Source of the DNA: Hyphomicrobium sp.
Lineage (GTDB): Bacteria > Pseudomonadota > Alphaproteobacteria > Rhizobiales > Hyphomicrobiaceae
Reading direction: 5' to 3'
DNA length: 64,000 nt
Assembly: GCA_013141015.1 (NCBI GenBank)
Contig: JABFRT010000046.1
Location: 1-64,000, forward strand
How positions within the stretch are numbered: position 1 is the first letter of the stretch; each line of letters starts with the position of its first letter. This document shows positions 25,104-33,934 of this stretch, piece after piece. Position numbers and translations under genes: made by a program. Under the pieces are notes generated by a model. The model did no database searches, had not been told where the DNA came from, and saw nothing but the letters and a program-made list of their open reading frames with translations.

Positions 25104-26780
25104 ATGTCCGTGGCGCTTAAGGCCGAAGTCAGCATTCTCGCCGCGGGACCCGCCCGTCTGATCGAACGGTGCGGGGAAGCCGTCACCTCGGCCGACAAGG
25201 TGCTGCAGTCGGCCAAAGCTGGCGTGCGCATCAAAATCCAGGAAGCCGGCGGTATGGACAACGCCCAGCACGTGGCCCATGGCCTCGCTTGGCTTGCAAC
25301 GACCGTTGAAGGTCTGCGCCAGTTGCACGATTGGGCGGCCCGAATGAACGGCGAAGGCCGCTTTGGCGAATTCGAACAGCTGCTGCTGGCGGCGGGCTTT
25401 GCCGAATACTCAGCCCAGATCGGCGGCGGCATTCCGATGAGCCAGGTCGAGATCATCCGCTGCGACGTGCTTGGCGTGCCGAAGGCTGACCTGCGCCGGT
25501 TTGAAGATTCGGTGTCCGATCTCGTCGCTGAAGGCGGCTCGGAACACGTCAAGGCACGACTAGGTGCGTTGATCGCAGCACAGCCGGGTGCCGCAACGTT
25601 CGGCGACATCGGTCTCGATGAAACGCACATGCAGATCTTCGATCTGATGCGCCGCTTCTCGCTCGACGAAGTTGTGCCGCACGCGCATGAGTGGCATTTG
25701 AAAAACGAATACATTCCGCTGGAAGTCATCCAGAAGCTCGCAGATCTTGGCGTGTTCGGCCTGTCGCTGCCGGAAGAGTTCGGCGGCATGGGGCTTGGCA
25801 AAGAGTCTATGTGCGTCGCGTCGGAAGAGCTGTCGCGCGGTTACATCGGCGTCGGCTCGCTCGGCACGCGCGCTGAAATTGCCGGCGAGCTGATTCTCAA
25901 CAACGGCACCGAGGAGCAGAAAGCCAAGTACCTGCCGAAGATCGCGTCGGGCGAAATGTTGCCGACCGCCGTCTTCACCGAACCGAACACGGGCTCGGAC
26001 CTTGCATCGCTGAAAACCCGCGCAGTGAAGTCCGGCGACGTCTACAAGATCACCGGGCAGAAGACCTGGATCACGCATCCAGTCCGCGCCGACGTGATGA
26101 CGGTTCTGACCCGCACCAACCCCAACGAGCCCGGCCATCGCGGCCTATCCATGCTGCTCGCCGAAAAGCCGCGCGGCACCGACGAAGCGCCGTTCACCGC
26201 CAAGGGCATGAAGGGTGGCGAAATCCACGTGCTCGGCTATCGCGGCATGAAGGAATACGACATCTCGTTTGACGACTTCGAAGTGCCGGCTGAAAACCTG
26301 CTCGGCGGCGTCGAAGGCCAGGGCTTCAAGCAGTTGATGAACACGTTCGAAGGCGCACGCATTCAGACTGCGGCGCGTGCCGTCGGTGTTGCCCAGTGCG
26401 CCATGGATTTGGGCCTCAAGTACGCGCTTGATCGCGTCCAGTTCGGTAAGCCGATCTATGAATTCCCGCGCGTGCGCAACAAGGTTGTGATGATGGCGGT
26501 CGAAACCATGATCGCCCGCCAGTTGACGTACTTCTCGGCCCGCCAGAAAGATGAAGGCCGCCGTTGCGACCTTGAAGCCGGCATGGCCAAGCTGCTCGGC
26601 GCGCGCGTGGCGTGGGCCAACGCCGACAACGCACTTCAGATCCACGGCGGCAACGGCTTTGCGCTTGAGTATCCCGTCAGCCGCGTGCTGTGCGATGCGC
26701 GCATCTTGAACATCTTCGAAGGTGCTGCTGAAATCCAGGCGCAGGTCATCGCGCGCCGTCTGCTTGAGGGTGCCAATTGA
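25104..26780 (+). CDS. mcd: (2S)-methylsuccinyl-CoA dehydrogenase
   Basis: Mcd, a flavin enzyme of the acyl-CoA dehydrogenase family, oxidises methylsuccinyl-CoA to mesaconyl-CoA in the ethylmalonyl-CoA pathway. The 558-residue length, with a ~150-residue N-terminal extension before the dehydrogenase core, is characteristic of Mcd and longer than ordinary acyl-CoA dehydrogenases. Family signatures FTEPNTGSDLASLKT and QIHGGNGFALEYPVSR are present. ATG 25104 has GGGAG 7 bases upstream; an earlier in-frame start at 25014 is less likely. The next gene overlaps its stop codon. Confidence 0.95.
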   Translation: MSVALKAEVSILAAGPARLIERCGEAVTSADKVLQSAKAGVRIKIQEAGGMDNAQHVAHGLAWLATTVEGLRQLHDWAARMNGEGRFGEFEQLLLAAGFAEYSAQIGGGIPMSQVEIIRCDVLGVPKADLRRFEDSVSDLVAEGGSEHVKARLGALIAAQPGAATFGDIGLDETHMQIFDLMRRFSLDEVVPHAHEWHLKNEYIPLEVIQKLADLGVFGLSLPEEFGGMGLGKESMCVASEELSRGYIGVGSLGTRAEIAGELILNNGTEEQKAKYLPKIASGEMLPTAVFTEPNTGSDLASLKTRAVKSGDVYKITGQKTWITHPVRADVMTVLTRTNPNEPGHRGLSMLLAEKPRGTDEAPFTAKGMKGGEIHVLGYRGMKEYDISFDDFEVPAENLLGGVEGQGFKQLMNTFEGARIQTAARAVGVAQCAMDLGLKYALDRVQFGKPIYEFPRVRNKVVMMAVETMIARQLTYFSARQKDEGRRCDLEAGMAKLLGARVAWANADNALQIHGGNGFALEYPVSRVLCDARILNIFEGAAEIQAQVIARRLLEGAN

Positions 26781-27709
26781 GCGGGTTGCGCGTCGTCTCG
26801 CTAATCGCGAGCGCCACGGAAATTTTGCATGAGTTGGGGGCGGGCGATCTTCAGGTCGCCCGTTCGCACGAGTGTGATTGGCCGGAAAGCGTGCTGGATC
26901 TGCCGCTTTTGACAAGCACCAAGTTCAAGGTTGAAGGCGCGTCGAGTATCGAGATCGATAGAGCCGTCAAGTCGCTCGTCGAGCAAGGCTTGGCGGTCTA
27001 CGAAGTCGATGCCAAGGGCATGAAAGCCATTCAGCCTGACGTGATTCTGACGCAAGACCAGTGCGAAGTGTGCGCGGTGTCACTCGCTGATGTCGAGCGC
27101 GCGGTTGCGGATTGGACCGAGTGCAAGGCCAACGTCGTGTCGCTGCGCCCGCATACGTTAGCCGATATCTATTCCGACAATCAGCGCATCGCCGGCGCGA
27201 TTGGCCGCCCGGAAGCGGGCCAGGATTTGAATGCGCGTATGCAGCGCCGGTTTGCAGAAATTTCCGAGCGTGTTTCGGGCCGCACAAAGCCGCGCCTCGC
27301 CTATATCGAATGGATCGATCCGCCGATGTCGGGCGGCCATTGGATGCCGGAACTGATCGACATCGCGGGTGGCATCAATCTGTTCGGCGCGCATGGCGCG
27401 CAATCGCCGTGGATTTCGGTTGCCGATGTTGTGGCGAGCGATCCCGATGTGATCCTGGTTGGCCCTTGCGGCTATGACCTCGCCAAGACACGCGAGGAAA
27501 TGCGTGTGTTGGATGGAAACCCACAGTGGCAGGCGTTGCGTGCAGTGCGCGAGGGGCGGCAGTTCATCACCGACGGCAACGCATTCTTTAACCGGCCCGG
27601 CCCGCGGCTTGTGGAAAGCGCGGAAATTCTGGCGGAAATTCTTCACCCCGGGATTCAGGGGTTCGGCCATATCGGGCAGACTGTGCTACAGCATCGCCCG
27701 GTATCCTGA
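26777..27709 (+). CDS. cobalamin-binding-type protein (BtuF-like), cytoplasmic form
   Basis: The protein has 310 residues with the periplasmic-binding-protein fold of the BtuF/FecB group but no signal peptide. It begins RVVSLIASATEILHELGAG, contains RSHECDWPESV, the Cys pair LTQDQCEVCAV and the segment IEWIDPPMSGGHWMPELID, typical of proteins annotated as cobalamin-binding. Its start is TTG at 26777, overlapping the mcd stop (TTGA), so it is translationally coupled to mcd. That coupling fits a pathway that also needs the B12-dependent Ecm. Its ligand has not been shown and is inferred. Confidence 0.85.
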   Translation: MSGLRVVSLIASATEILHELGAGDLQVARSHECDWPESVLDLPLLTSTKFKVEGASSIEIDRAVKSLVEQGLAVYEVDAKGMKAIQPDVILTQDQCEVCAVSLADVERAVADWTECKANVVSLRPHTLADIYSDNQRIAGAIGRPEAGQDLNARMQRRFAEISERVSGRTKPRLAYIEWIDPPMSGGHWMPELIDIAGGINLFGAHGAQSPWISVADVVASDPDVILVGPCGYDLAKTREEMRVLDGNPQWQALRAVREGRQFITDGNAFFNRPGPRLVESAEILAEILHPGIQGFGHIGQTVLQHRPVS

Positions 27710-27727
27710 CGCAACGCGAGACCTGAC

Positions 27728-28552
27728 ATGACCCGCTCCATTCTGATTACTGGGTGCTCATCCGGCATCGGTCTCGACGCCGTGCGCACCATGAAGGCGC
27801 GCGGCTGGAGGGTGATCGCGACAGCGCGCACTCACGATGATCTTGCGCGCCTGCAGCGGGAGGAGGGCGTCGAGGCGCTGCATCTCGAACTCGCTGATCC
27901 AAAATCGATTGCCGAGTGCGCCATTGAAGCGCTGCGCCTGACCGGCGGCAAACTTGATGCGCTGTTCTCCAACGCGGCACACGGTCAGCCGGGTGCGGTC
28001 GAGGATTTGCCGCCCGATCTGTTGCGCCATCAGATGGAAGTCAACGTGATCGGCACCCACGACCTGACGCGCCGGCTGATCCCGGCAATGCGCAAGAACG
28101 GTTCCGGCCGGATCGTGCAATGCTCGTCGATCCTCGGCTTTGTATCGGTGTCGTATCGCGGCGCCTATTGTGCGTCGAAGCACGCGCTTGAAGGCTTGAC
28201 CAATGCCCTGCGCATGGAGCTCGAAGGCACAGGCATCAAGGTCACGTTGATCGAGCCGGGACCGATCCGCACGCGTTTTGTCGAGACGGCTCTTGCCAAT
28301 CTTATGGCCAATATCGACATCGAGAATTCGGCGCATCGCGATGTCTACCGCGCGCGCATCGAGGGCATGAAGGCGGGCGGTAAATCATTATTCAAGCTGG
28401 AGCCGTCGGCGGTGTCGAAGCGCTTGATCCATGCGGTTGAGAGCCCGCGTCCGCGGCGGCGCTACTACGTCACCACGCCGACATATCTGGCGGCGCTTTT
28501 CCAACGCATTATGCCGCCAGCGGTCGCCGAATACTTCGCCAAGAAGTTTTAA
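27728..28552 (+). CDS. short-chain dehydrogenase/reductase
   Basis: SDR-family NAD(P)-dependent oxidoreductase of 274 residues. The cofactor motif TGCSSGIG is at about 8-15, the structural NAA-type motif is present (SNAAHG), and the catalytic Ser and YxxxK are in CSSILGF and YCASK. The C-terminal part (PRPRRRYYVTTPTYLAALFQ) is typical of a family of uncharacterised SDRs. It follows the BtuF-like gene by 18 bases, so it is probably in the mcd operon. Substrate unknown. Confidence 0.92.
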   Translation: MTRSILITGCSSGIGLDAVRTMKARGWRVIATARTHDDLARLQREEGVEALHLELADPKSIAECAIEALRLTGGKLDALFSNAAHGQPGAVEDLPPDLLRHQMEVNVIGTHDLTRRLIPAMRKNGSGRIVQCSSILGFVSVSYRGAYCASKHALEGLTNALRMELEGTGIKVTLIEPGPIRTRFVETALANLMANIDIENSAHRDVYRARIEGMKAGGKSLFKLEPSAVSKRLIHAVESPRPRRRYYVTTPTYLAALFQRIMPPAVAEYFAKKF

Positions 28553-28634
28553 CGCGGGCCGCGCCACCCAAATCCGTCTGGCCCTGAGCCGCGTTCCATG
28601 TTCACATGTGGCCGGGTGGTGGGCGCGGGGTGAG

Positions 28635-29858
28635 ATGGTGAAAGGTGATAAGAACAACCAGGCCGGTGCACCGCGAGACTTGGGCCCGGCGCCGCCGCGC
28701 GATCTGTGTACCGATTGCGGGATCTCGCGAACCTCGGACCCCAAGCGCTGTGGCCGCGCTTGCCAGTTCATAAAACCGGATTATCCAAATCTTGAAGCCC
28801 GGGTGCATGGCCGCGCGAGAGACCCCGAATGCGCCGACGAACTTTATTTTGGCCCTTACAAGCGCATGGTGCGGGCGCAGCTGTCTCCGCCGAAAGCGGG
28901 TGCGCAGTGGACCGGCATCACAACCCGCATCGCCGAGCGGTTGCTCGAGACGGGCGCAGTTGACGCAGTTTTGACAATGGCGCCCGACCCGCAGGATTCG
29001 TGGCGGCCTCAACCGGTGCTCATCACCAAAGCGGCCGACATGGCGCAGTGCCGCGGGATGCGTATGGGGTACGCGCCGCTTTTGTCGCTGCTGGAGCCGG
29101 CGCGCGCGGCAGGCCACAAGCGCATCGCGGTGATCGGCATTCCGTGTCAGGTCTATGCGTTACGGTCGCTCGAAGCTGAGCTTGGATTTGAAAAGCTGTA
29201 CGTCATCGGCACGCCATGCTCCGACAACACGACAACGGAAAATTTTCACGAGTTCCTTGGGCTGCTGTCGCACAATCCAGAGACGATCTCATATCTCGAA
29301 TTCCGCGCTGACTATCACGTCGAGCTGCGCTTCACCGATGGACGCAAGAAAGAAATTCCATTCTTGATGCTGCCGCTTTCGAAACTCAGGCCTGATTTCT
29401 TTCCGCTCACCTGCCGCACCTGCGTCGACTATACCAACGTGCTGTCCGATATCACGGTTGGCTATATGGGCGGCGAGGGCGAGCAGTGGCTGCTGGTGCG
29501 TAACGAGCGCGGAGAAGAGTTGCTGGGCCTGCTTGGTGAGGAAGTTGTGACACGTCCGCCCGGCAGCGCCGGTAAGCGGCAGGGTCCGGTCAAGGGTTTC
29601 ATGAAGAACGTTGAACTTGCGGCTGGCGGCCTGCCCCTGCGCTCGATGCCAAATTGGCTACGCCCAATCGTTGGCTGGCTGATGCCGAAAATCGGCCCAC
29701 GCGGTTTGGAATTTGCGCGCGCCCGCGTCGAGATGAAAGCCGTTGAGACGATTTTGCATCTGCGCCGAGAGCACCCGCAACGTATGAAAAATATGATTCC
29801 GGATCATGTATGGCGTCTGGTAAAGCCCTACGGCATAGACAAGCGCGACGGCGAATAA
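28635..29858 (+). CDS. FrhB/BciB-like iron-sulfur flavoprotein
   Basis: The protein has 407 residues. It resembles the F420-hydrogenase beta subunit family, and in particular BciB, the ferredoxin-dependent divinyl (proto)chlorophyllide 8-vinyl reductase. Cluster-type cysteines are Cys25/28 (LCTDCG), Cys39/43 (RCGRACQF) and Cys260/263 (TCRTCVDYTNVLSDITVGYM). The segments DELYFGPYKRM, PGAQWTGI-like GAQWTGI and LYVIGTPCSDN match the BciB type. ATG 28635 follows GGGGTGAG. No other bacteriochlorophyll genes lie in the window, so a photosynthetic role is only suggested; other reductase functions in this family are possible. Confidence 0.8.
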   Translation: MVKGDKNNQAGAPRDLGPAPPRDLCTDCGISRTSDPKRCGRACQFIKPDYPNLEARVHGRARDPECADELYFGPYKRMVRAQLSPPKAGAQWTGITTRIAERLLETGAVDAVLTMAPDPQDSWRPQPVLITKAADMAQCRGMRMGYAPLLSLLEPARAAGHKRIAVIGIPCQVYALRSLEAELGFEKLYVIGTPCSDNTTTENFHEFLGLLSHNPETISYLEFRADYHVELRFTDGRKKEIPFLMLPLSKLRPDFFPLTCRTCVDYTNVLSDITVGYMGGEGEQWLLVRNERGEELLGLLGEEVVTRPPGSAGKRQGPVKGFMKNVELAAGGLPLRSMPNWLRPIVGWLMPKIGPRGLEFARARVEMKAVETILHLRREHPQRMKNMIPDHVWRLVKPYGIDKRDGE

Positions 29859-29920
29859 TAAGTCCGCAATCTCAGCCAGCCAGGGTAAAGTGGCGCGATG
29901 TTTTCATACGGTTGCCAGCA

Positions 29921-31273
29921 ATGACGGATGAGTCCGAACAGCAGACCGGCAGCATATTCGCGCGCCTCGCCGACATCGCGGCTGTTGGCGGCACGCGTCT
30001 GACGGAACGCAGAGATGCCGTCGTTGCTGCTGGTGTGCTCATGTTCGCGCTTGTTGGTTTTGGTGGTCTGCCGGTGCCAGCGGCCGCTACTGGTGTTGCG
30101 GCATTCGTTGTTTGGGCACTCGCATGGCCATCACGCCCGTCTTCGGCGGTACTCGCGGAATATGAGAATAACCGGCGGCAGGCCGAAGCTTACCGCGACG
30201 CCAGCCGGGCCGTCTGGGTGGCGCTGGTTGAAGGTCTGCCAGATCCGGCGATCGCGCTCGATGGCAGGGGCGGCGTGCTGGCGGCTAACGGACTGGCCAG
30301 TGAATTATTCGGCGGCGCCCAGGCGGGGCGTCATATCTCGCAAATCACGCGGGCACCGGAACTGCTGGCGGCGGTCGATACGGCGCTGGCCTCGCGCGAG
30401 AGTCAATCCTGCCGGATGGATTTCAAAGTGCCGGTTGAGCGCAGTTTAGTTGGAACTGTCGCGCCGCTGAGAACCGTTGCGCAGGACACGGAAACGCCGC
30501 AACTCATCGTCGTGCTCCGGGACCTCACCGAGCAGGACAGGCTGGTCCGCATGCGCGCGGACTTTGTGGCCAACGCCAGTCACGAATTGCGAACGCCGCT
30601 TGCGTCGCTCAAAGGCTTTGTTGAAACGCTGCAGGATGCAGCGAAGGATGATCCGGAAGCGCGCGGCAGATTCCTTAAAATTATGCAGCAGCAAGCCGAA
30701 CGCATGGCGCGGCTGATTGATGATCTTTTGTCACTGTCGAGGATTGAAATGCGGGCGCATGTGATGCCACGCGATGCCATCGATCTTGCGATGATTGTAG
30801 CGCACGTTGTCCAAACTCTGGCGCCAATCGCCAAGGAAAAGGCAATTGCCATCGATGTCAGTCCTGTGAGCAAGGCCCTGGTCACTGGTGATCGCGATGA
30901 ACTGATACAAGTCTTTCAGAACCTGATCGAGAACGCCATTAAATATAGCCGGACCGGTGGACGCGTTGGTGTGCGAACAGAGGTAAGCTCTGCCGCGCAG
31001 CGCCCTGGCCGCATCACGGTGTCGATCACAGACGATGGGCCGGGCATCGCGGCCGAACATCTGCCGCGTCTGACGGAGCGGTTTTATCGGGTTAACGCCA
31101 CGCAGAGCCGCAATGCCGGTGGCACCGGACTAGGGCTCGCAATCGTCAAGCATGTGCTCAATCGCCATCAAGCAGAACTGCACATTGAATCCGTGATTGG
31201 CCAAGGCAGCACCTTCCGGGTGACCTTTCCACTCCGGGAAAATCAAAATATACAATATAAAACAATTGCTTAA
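29921..31273 (+). CDS. phoR: phosphate regulon sensor histidine kinase
   Basis: PhoR senses phosphate status through the Pst/PhoU complex and phosphorylates PhoB. The 450-residue protein has two N-terminal membrane helices (about 33-50 and 54-70) and a PAS-like region at about 98-200. The dimerisation box holds His221 (ASHELRTPLASLKGF), and the ATPase domain carries the N, G1 and G2 boxes (NLIENAIKYS, DDGPGI, GGTGLGLAIV). ATG 29921 is 62 bases after the BciB-like stop. The phosphate genes follow, beginning 122 bp downstream. Confidence 0.95.
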   Translation: MTDESEQQTGSIFARLADIAAVGGTRLTERRDAVVAAGVLMFALVGFGGLPVPAAATGVAAFVVWALAWPSRPSSAVLAEYENNRRQAEAYRDASRAVWVALVEGLPDPAIALDGRGGVLAANGLASELFGGAQAGRHISQITRAPELLAAVDTALASRESQSCRMDFKVPVERSLVGTVAPLRTVAQDTETPQLIVVLRDLTEQDRLVRMRADFVANASHELRTPLASLKGFVETLQDAAKDDPEARGRFLKIMQQQAERMARLIDDLLSLSRIEMRAHVMPRDAIDLAMIVAHVVQTLAPIAKEKAIAIDVSPVSKALVTGDRDELIQVFQNLIENAIKYSRTGGRVGVRTEVSSAAQRPGRITVSITDDGPGIAAEHLPRLTERFYRVNATQSRNAGGTGLGLAIVKHVLNRHQAELHIESVIGQGSTFRVTFPLRENQNIQYKTIA

Positions 31274-31274
31274 A

Positions 31275-31293
31275 CTGTCACAAATGTATTGCA
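31275..31293 (+). promoter_or_regulatory. candidate Pho box upstream of pstS
   Basis: CTGTCAC at 31275-31281 matches the PhoB half-site consensus CTGTCAT at six of seven bases. After a 4-base spacer (AAAT) the second half-site GTATTGC is weak. The site is 103 bp before pstS and immediately after phoR, the expected position for PhoB control of pstSCAB-phoU-phoB. Confidence 0.5.
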
Positions 31294-31395
31294 TGGCGCG
31301 GTTAGACAGGCGGCGGCGCTCGATGCGCCATGCGCTTGGCCCGCCCCCGATTTTTTCTAGAGGCCAGCGCGTCAACCGAATGAGGGAGACGTTCC

Positions 31396-32460
31396 GTGTC
31401 CATTCTGAAGCAGGCCAACACACTCGCGCTCGCAGCCGCGTCGCTTGTCGCTCTGAGCGGCGCCGCAACTGCCCGCGACCAGATCCGCATCGTCGGATCG
31501 TCGACCGTGTATCCGTTTACCACGGCCGTTGCCGAGCAGTTCGGCAAAGCCGGCGGTAAAACGCCGATCGTTGAATCGACCGGCACTGGCGGCGGCATGA
31601 AGATTTTCTGTGAAGGCGTTGGCGAAGACAAGGCTGATGCCACCAACGCATCGCGCCGCATCAAGAAGTCAGAATTTGAACTTTGTGCCAAGAACGGCGT
31701 GACCGATATCGTCGAAGTCAAGGTTGGCATCGACGGTCTGACGATCGCGCACGCCAAGGGCGCCAAGGCCGTCAAGCTGACGCGCAAGCAGGTGTTCCAA
31801 GCACTCGCCGAGCAGGTTCCGGATAAAGACGGCAAGCTCGTCGCCAACCCCTACAAGATGTGGTCGGACATCGATGCGGCGCTGCCGGCTTTGAAGATCG
31901 AAGTTCTCGGGCCCCCGCCGACCTCCGGCACGCGTGACAGTTTCCATGAACTGTTCATGGAAAAGGGCGCTGAAGAGTTCGAAAGCCTGAAGGCCATGAA
32001 GAAGGCCGACGAAGAAAAGAAGACCAAAGACTTTGAAAAGGTCTGGAAGTCGATCCGTAAGGACGGCGCATACGTGGAGGCTGGCGAAAACGATAACGTG
32101 ATCGTCCAGAAGCTCGAAGCCAACAAAGACGCTTACGGCATCTTCGGCTATTCGTTCCTTGAAGAAAACACCTCGAAGCTTGAAGGCGTGGCCATCGAAG
32201 GCGTTGACCCGACCTATGAGAACATCTCGGCTGGCAAGTACAAGGGTGCTCGCGACCTGTTCGTGTACTTCAAGAAGCAGCACGTTGGTGTGATCGCCGG
32301 TCTCGACAAGTTCGTTGCCGAGTACGTGTCGGAGAAGGCCATCGGCGAAGACGGCTACCTGGCTAAGAAGGGCCTCGTTGCGCTGCCGAAGGACAAGATC
32401 GAAGCGACGCGCAAGGGTGCGCTGGCAATGGCCCCGCTTAAGGGCGATGACTTGAAGTAA
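31396..32460 (+). CDS. pstS: periplasmic phosphate-binding protein
   Basis: PstS binds phosphate in the periplasm and hands it to the PstCAB transporter. The 354-residue protein has a signal peptide (about 1-26, ending GAATA-RD). The ligand-binding motifs are IRIVGSSTVYPFTTAVAEQF, ESTGTGGGMKIFC, ATNASRRIK and the later PTSGTRDSFHELF. The form with long Lys/Glu-rich inserts is typical of alphaproteobacteria. A GC-rich hairpin after the stop may keep pstS mRNA in excess over pstC. Confidence 0.95.
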   Translation: MSILKQANTLALAAASLVALSGAATARDQIRIVGSSTVYPFTTAVAEQFGKAGGKTPIVESTGTGGGMKIFCEGVGEDKADATNASRRIKKSEFELCAKNGVTDIVEVKVGIDGLTIAHAKGAKAVKLTRKQVFQALAEQVPDKDGKLVANPYKMWSDIDAALPALKIEVLGPPPTSGTRDSFHELFMEKGAEEFESLKAMKKADEEKKTKDFEKVWKSIRKDGAYVEAGENDNVIVQKLEANKDAYGIFGYSFLEENTSKLEGVAIEGVDPTYENISAGKYKGARDLFVYFKKQHVGVIAGLDKFVAEYVSEKAIGEDGYLAKKGLVALPKDKIEATRKGALAMAPLKGDDLK

Positions 32461-32479
32461 GACTGTCTGCTAATGGAGT

Positions 32480-32506
32480 GGCCGCGGCACTGAACGTGCT
32501 GCGGCC
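32480..32506 (+). terminator. hairpin between pstS and pstC (attenuating terminator)
   Basis: GGCCGCGGCAC (32480-32490) pairs with GTGCTGCGGCC (32496-32506), with one mismatch and a 5-base loop, followed by CTCTTT. The T-run is weak, so it is probably a partial terminator or an mRNA-stabilising structure that favours pstS over the permease genes. Confidence 0.55.
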
Positions 32507-32542
32507 CTCTTTGCCGGCCGGGTATTTTGCGGGACACCAGTC

Positions 32543-33934
32543 ATGACGGTAGCCTATTTCGCGGTTCTGGCAGCGCTGACCTTCGCCGCCTATGCGGTCG
32601 CGGTCCGCCGCTCATCGGCCATAGCCGTCGCCGGTCCGGTGCGCTTGCATTCCCTTCCCGCCTATCACGGGTTGCTGGCCGCCTCCGTCGTGCTCGTGCC
32701 GATGTTGCTGATCTATCTGATCGGTTCGCAACTGGTCACCACGCTCGCCACGTCCAACGCACTGTCTCAATTCCCAGCCGACGTTCAGTCCGACGTGATG
32801 AAGTCCGGCTCGGCGCTCAGGGACGTCCGTAATCTTGCAGCCGGCCAGCATTCAGGCGATGCGTCGCCGGTTCTGACGTCAGCTGCCGCCACCTATTCGG
32901 CATGGCTGGAGCGCGGCACCTATGCGATCTACGGCGCCGGAATTCTGGCAGCCTTTTTGGGGCTGGCGATGTCTCTCGCATCGATCAAGCCTTCATTCCG
33001 CGCGCGCACGCACTTTGAATCGGTCGTCAATATCGTGCTGATGGCATGTGCCGGCGTTGCAATCCTGACGACCATCGGCATCGTTGCTTCGGTCTTCACC
33101 GAAACGATGCGCTTCTTCTTCGACCCGGCCATCAAGGGCCGCCCCGGCGTGCTTGAATTTCTGTTCGGCACGGAATGGAACCCGCAGCAAGCCATGCGCG
33201 CCGACCAAGGCGACATCAAATCTGCCTATGGCTTTATTCCGCTGTTGACCGGCACGTTGCTGATTACGTTTATCGCAATTTGTGTCGCAGGTCCGCTTGG
33301 TCTTCTGTCTGCGATCTATCTCGCGGAATACGCCACGCCGAAGATGCGTAAGTACGCCAAGCCGGTTCTCGAAATTCTGGCGGGCATTCCAACCGTCGTG
33401 CTCGGCTTCTTTGCGGCCCTGACGGTCGCACCGTTGGTGCGTGGTGCCGGTGCCAGCATTGGGCTGGACGTGGCGAGTGAATCGGCGCTCGCCGCCGGAC
33501 TCGTGATGGGGATGATGATCATCCCATTTATTTCATCGCTGTCCGATGATGTGATCAACGCCGTGCCGCAGTCACTGCGCGATGGCGCCTTCGCTCTCGG
33601 TGCGACCAAGTCAGAGACGATCAAGCAGGTTGTTTTGCCGGCAGCATTGCCGGGTATCGTCTCGGCCTTCATGCTGGCGATCAGCCGCGCCATAGGCGAG
33701 ACAATGATTGTCGTCATGGCCGCCGGTCTTGCGGCCAACCTGACCATCAACCCGCTTGATGCTGTGACGACGATTACCGTGCAGATCAAGACGATCCTGG
33801 TCGGCGATCAGGAGTTCGACAGTGCCAAAACACTGGCTGCGTTCGCACTCGGCTTTGTTCTCTTCTTCGTGACGCTGATCTTGAACTTCATCGCACAGCG
33901 GTTCGTGCGCAAATACCGGGAACAGTATGACTGA
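32543..33934 (+). CDS. pstC: phosphate ABC transporter permease
   Basis: One of the two membrane subunits of the high-affinity phosphate importer. The 463-residue form is longer than the ~310-residue E. coli protein: about 150 extra N-terminal residues include two membrane helices and a soluble loop. The permease core contains YGFIPLLTGTLLITFIAICV, AIYLAEYA, the EAA-type loop (VPQSLRDGAFALGATKSETI) and VLPAALPGIVSAFML. Its end overlaps the pstA start by 8 bases. Confidence 0.94.
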   Translation: MTVAYFAVLAALTFAAYAVAVRRSSAIAVAGPVRLHSLPAYHGLLAASVVLVPMLLIYLIGSQLVTTLATSNALSQFPADVQSDVMKSGSALRDVRNLAAGQHSGDASPVLTSAAATYSAWLERGTYAIYGAGILAAFLGLAMSLASIKPSFRARTHFESVVNIVLMACAGVAILTTIGIVASVFTETMRFFFDPAIKGRPGVLEFLFGTEWNPQQAMRADQGDIKSAYGFIPLLTGTLLITFIAICVAGPLGLLSAIYLAEYATPKMRKYAKPVLEILAGIPTVVLGFFAALTVAPLVRGAGASIGLDVASESALAAGLVMGMMIIPFISSLSDDVINAVPQSLRDGAFALGATKSETIKQVVLPAALPGIVSAFMLAISRAIGETMIVVMAAGLAANLTINPLDAVTTITVQIKTILVGDQEFDSAKTLAAFALGFVLFFVTLILNFIAQRFVRKYREQYD

